A stretch of 64,000 bases of DNA from Thermosipho melanesiensis BI429 (GTDB taxonomy: Bacteria; Thermotogota; Thermotogae; Thermotogales; Fervidobacteriaceae). Numbering within the stretch: position 1 is the stretch's first letter; every line of letters begins with the position of its first letter. Of this stretch, positions 62,600 to 64,000 are shown piece by piece. The translations under genes and the position numbers were made by a program. The DNA lies in the NCBI RefSeq assembly GCF_000016905.1, contig NC_009616.1, positions 124,001-188,000 of the forward strand. Reading direction: 5' to 3'. Below the pieces are notes generated by a model. The model saw only the letters and a list, made by a program, of their open reading frames with translations. It searched no databases and was not told the DNA's origin.

Positions 62600-63805
62600 T
62601 TAGAAGCTTACACTCCAACTAAGTTTTGCATACCATTGTGCATCATCTTTGTTTATATCTGCTGCACCATCACCATCTTTATCGTAAAGTATACCGTAGA
62701 ATGCACATAGTGTTGTATTATCATCAATTGCATAACTTGCTTTTGCATAGTAACCAAATTCATTACCATCCATTAAGTATTTAACTGCACCAGAGAGTGT
62801 AAATGCATCGACTGGAGTTACGCTCAAATCTGCGTTAACAACTAAATCTGTTGCTGCAGCAACTATATCTCCCCAACTTACTTTTGCATTTGCACTTACC
62901 ATGTCATTTGCAAATCCAAGGCTCAAGTTAACTGGTACTGTAAATTCTGTTGGACTGGAAAGATCTCCAATTTTGAATGTTGCATCTGCACCTAATGTCA
63001 CTGGTTCCATTTCATAACTTACTGCTGCTTTTACAGAAAGTGTTTTAGCTGATGAATCTCCTGCATATTCAAAGTTTTCAACATTTTCTTTCCATGCAAA
63101 TGTTTGTGTTAATGTTAAGATAGAAAATTCTGCAGAAAAACTTTCGGAAATACCATATGCTGTTGTATTTGCACCATCTACCATACCAAATACACCGTCA
63201 AGTGTCAAGCTACCAAATCCAAGATCTAATTCTGTGTTAGCATTTACACCGTATTCAAAAGTATTTGTTGTTGAAGCTGTATCTGCATCGTAGAATGCTG
63301 CAGAAAGGTTAACTCCTGCTACACTGTATGTAAGCCCAACAAAATCGTTAAACCATTTTTCACCTGCAAGAACACCAGTATTGTAATCTACTGTCCTCAA
63401 TATGTCTTGATATACTACTGTTAAACCGTCTACTGCTTTAAGCGTTACTGCAATATTTCCTTCTGCTGTCATTAATGGATTTTTGTCACGGTCTGTACCT
63501 ACAAAGTATTGGAATGCACTTGCACCATTTGCATATGTAAGACCAAAAATGCTATTTTCAAAGCTTATGCTGTAAAGTGTTAAACTTTTTCCAACAAGAT
63601 CAATGCCAAATGATACACCAAATTGTGTGTCAGAACTTGGTGACCATAAAACTTTTGGCTTAATCAACCCACCTGATACATCCAAACCTTTTTCGTCAAC
63701 GCCCAACGTAAAACTTGCCGTTCCTTTCCAAGATACTTCTGGTGTTACCGCAAAAACTGCTGATAAAATAAATAACGATACTAATAATACTACGAGTTTC
63801 TTCAT
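62600..63805 (-). CDS. Outer-membrane (toga) beta-barrel porin, Omp-beta-like
   Basis: The 401-residue product has a signal peptide (MKKLVVLLVSLFILSAVFA) and a body of alternating hydrophobic and polar residues with many Gly, Ala, Ser and Thr. It ends in an aromatic C-terminal strand (QWYAKLSWSVSF), the classic signal for outer-membrane insertion. No lipobox was seen. In Thermotoga the trimeric porin Omp-beta lies next to Omp-alpha. Here too the upstream gene on the same strand ends in an Omp-alpha-like membrane anchor, 38 bases away. The identity as Omp-beta is inferred from architecture and context. The use of less AT-rich codons than its neighbours suggests high expression. Confidence 0.82.
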   Translation of the reverse strand: MKKLVVLLVSLFILSAVFAVTPEVSWKGTASFTLGVDEKGLDVSGGLIKPKVLWSPSSDTQFGVSFGIDLVGKSLTLYSISFENSIFGLTYANGASAFQYFVGTDRDKNPLMTAEGNIAVTLKAVDGLTVVYQDILRTVDYNTGVLAGEKWFNDFVGLTYSVAGVNLSAAFYDADTASTTNTFEYGVNANTELDLGFGSLTLDGVFGMVDGANTTAYGISESFSAEFSILTLTQTFAWKENVENFEYAGDSSAKTLSVKAAVSYEMEPVTLGADATFKIGDLSSPTEFTVPVNLSLGFANDMVSANAKVSWGDIVAAATDLVVNADLSVTPVDAFTLSGAVKYLMDGNEFGYYAKASYAIDDNTTLCAFYGILYDKDGDGAADINKDDAQWYAKLSWSVSF

Positions 63806-63843
63806 ACGTATAAACCTCCCTTTTTTAATATATAGTTAAATAA

Positions 63844-64000
63844 TTATGGTTTAACAAATGCCGCATAAACACCTAAACCCACACCAACAATTCCCAAAAT
63901 TAAACCAACTATGGAAAGTGTATTTGCAGAATCTGCTTTCTTTGCAACCGCATCTAATTCATCTTTACCAGCTTTCGTTTCTAATGCTTTCTTATTTTCT
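63844..64000 (-). CDS. Omp-alpha-like coiled-coil outer-membrane anchor protein, C-terminal end (rest outside window)
   Basis: Only the last 51 complete codons are in the window. They encode an Ala/Lys/Glu-rich coiled-coil end (ENKKALETKAGKDELDAVAK), then a hydrophobic, Gly/Val-rich segment (SIVGLILGIVGVGLGVYAAF) and a terminal VKP. This coiled coil plus C-terminal membrane anchor is the layout of T. maritima Omp-alpha, the rod-like spacer between cell body and toga. The adjacent porin gene downstream supports the assignment. The start and the expected SLH domain lie beyond base 64000. Confidence 0.75.
   Translation of the reverse strand, partial: ENKKALETKAGKDELDAVAKKADSANTLSIVGLILGIVGVGLGVYAAFVKP

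Overview
The window is a low-GC, gene-dense bacterial chromosome segment that looks like a member of the Thermotogales, most probably Thermosipho or a close relative. Direct evidence: strong AGGAGGTG ribosome-binding sites, long overlapping operons, a spoVS gene in a non-sporulating setting, a 30-nt CRISPR repeat ending in ATTGAAAC, a TM287/TM288-like heterodimeric exporter, and at the right edge an Omp-beta-like porin followed by the C-terminal anchor of an Omp-alpha-like coiled-coil protein, the hallmark pair of the Thermotogales 'toga'. The species assignment is inference.

Layout. 1-2.5 kb: end of an SsnA-like amidohydrolase, a dihydroorotate-dehydrogenase-like oxidoreductase, five tRNAs (Pro, Gly, Arg, His, Arg) behind a near-perfect promoter, and spoVS. 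2.5-13.8 kb: one long leftward transcription unit (csoR-like, thiI, plsC, bifunctional nuclease, membrane-anchored hydrolase/propeller, DUF3307-like protein, Fn3/propeller surface protein, half ABC exporter, exported 5'-nucleotidase). 13.8-15.5 kb: CRISPR leader and array (9 perfect and 2 decayed repeats, no cas genes in the window), an NlpC/P60 gene, and a displaced repeat remnant. 15.5-24.5 kb: a MarR-controlled heterodimeric exporter diverging from a secreted alpha-2-macroglobulin / gluzincin / DUF1175 cluster. 24.6-35.3 kb: Fe-alcohol dehydrogenase with a Rex-like box, NADH oxidase, a CPBP membrane protease with a small exported protein, a chemoreceptor, a Cys-rich protein, an M3 oligopeptidase and a MATE pump. 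35.4-37.6 kb: aldo/keto reductase and M29 aminopeptidase. 37.6-44.2 kb: an eight-gene leftward operon (type-4 uracil-DNA glycosylase, DtxR-like regulator without metal ligands, sugar epimerase, rarA, macro domain, ABC-2 exporter). 44.4-51.4 kb: ppdK, then a membrane protein, glmU, prs, rplY, pth and a McsA-like protein. 51.4-58.2 kb: an ABC importer permease and binding protein without ATPase, an APS-kinase-like P-loop protein, uvrA, and a Xer recombinase. 58.2-61.1 kb: three decayed genes (secreted beta protein, TolC-like outer-membrane factor, propeller-like protein). 61.2-64 kb: eno, Omp-beta-like porin, partial Omp-alpha-like gene.

Most unusual points: pth has no ATG/GTG/TTG start and appears to begin at AUA, with a perfect 12-bp hairpin inside its first codons; the TolC-like pseudogene was broken by a 14-bp tandem duplication whose removal restores the frame; a lipase-fold protein has Asp in place of the nucleophile Ser; a DtxR-family regulator has lost every metal ligand; and a small exported protein is paired with a CPBP protease behind a palindromic operator candidate. 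No complete, clearly undescribed multi-gene system could be proven by reading alone; the A2M/gluzincin/DUF1175 cluster and the CPBP pair are the best candidates.
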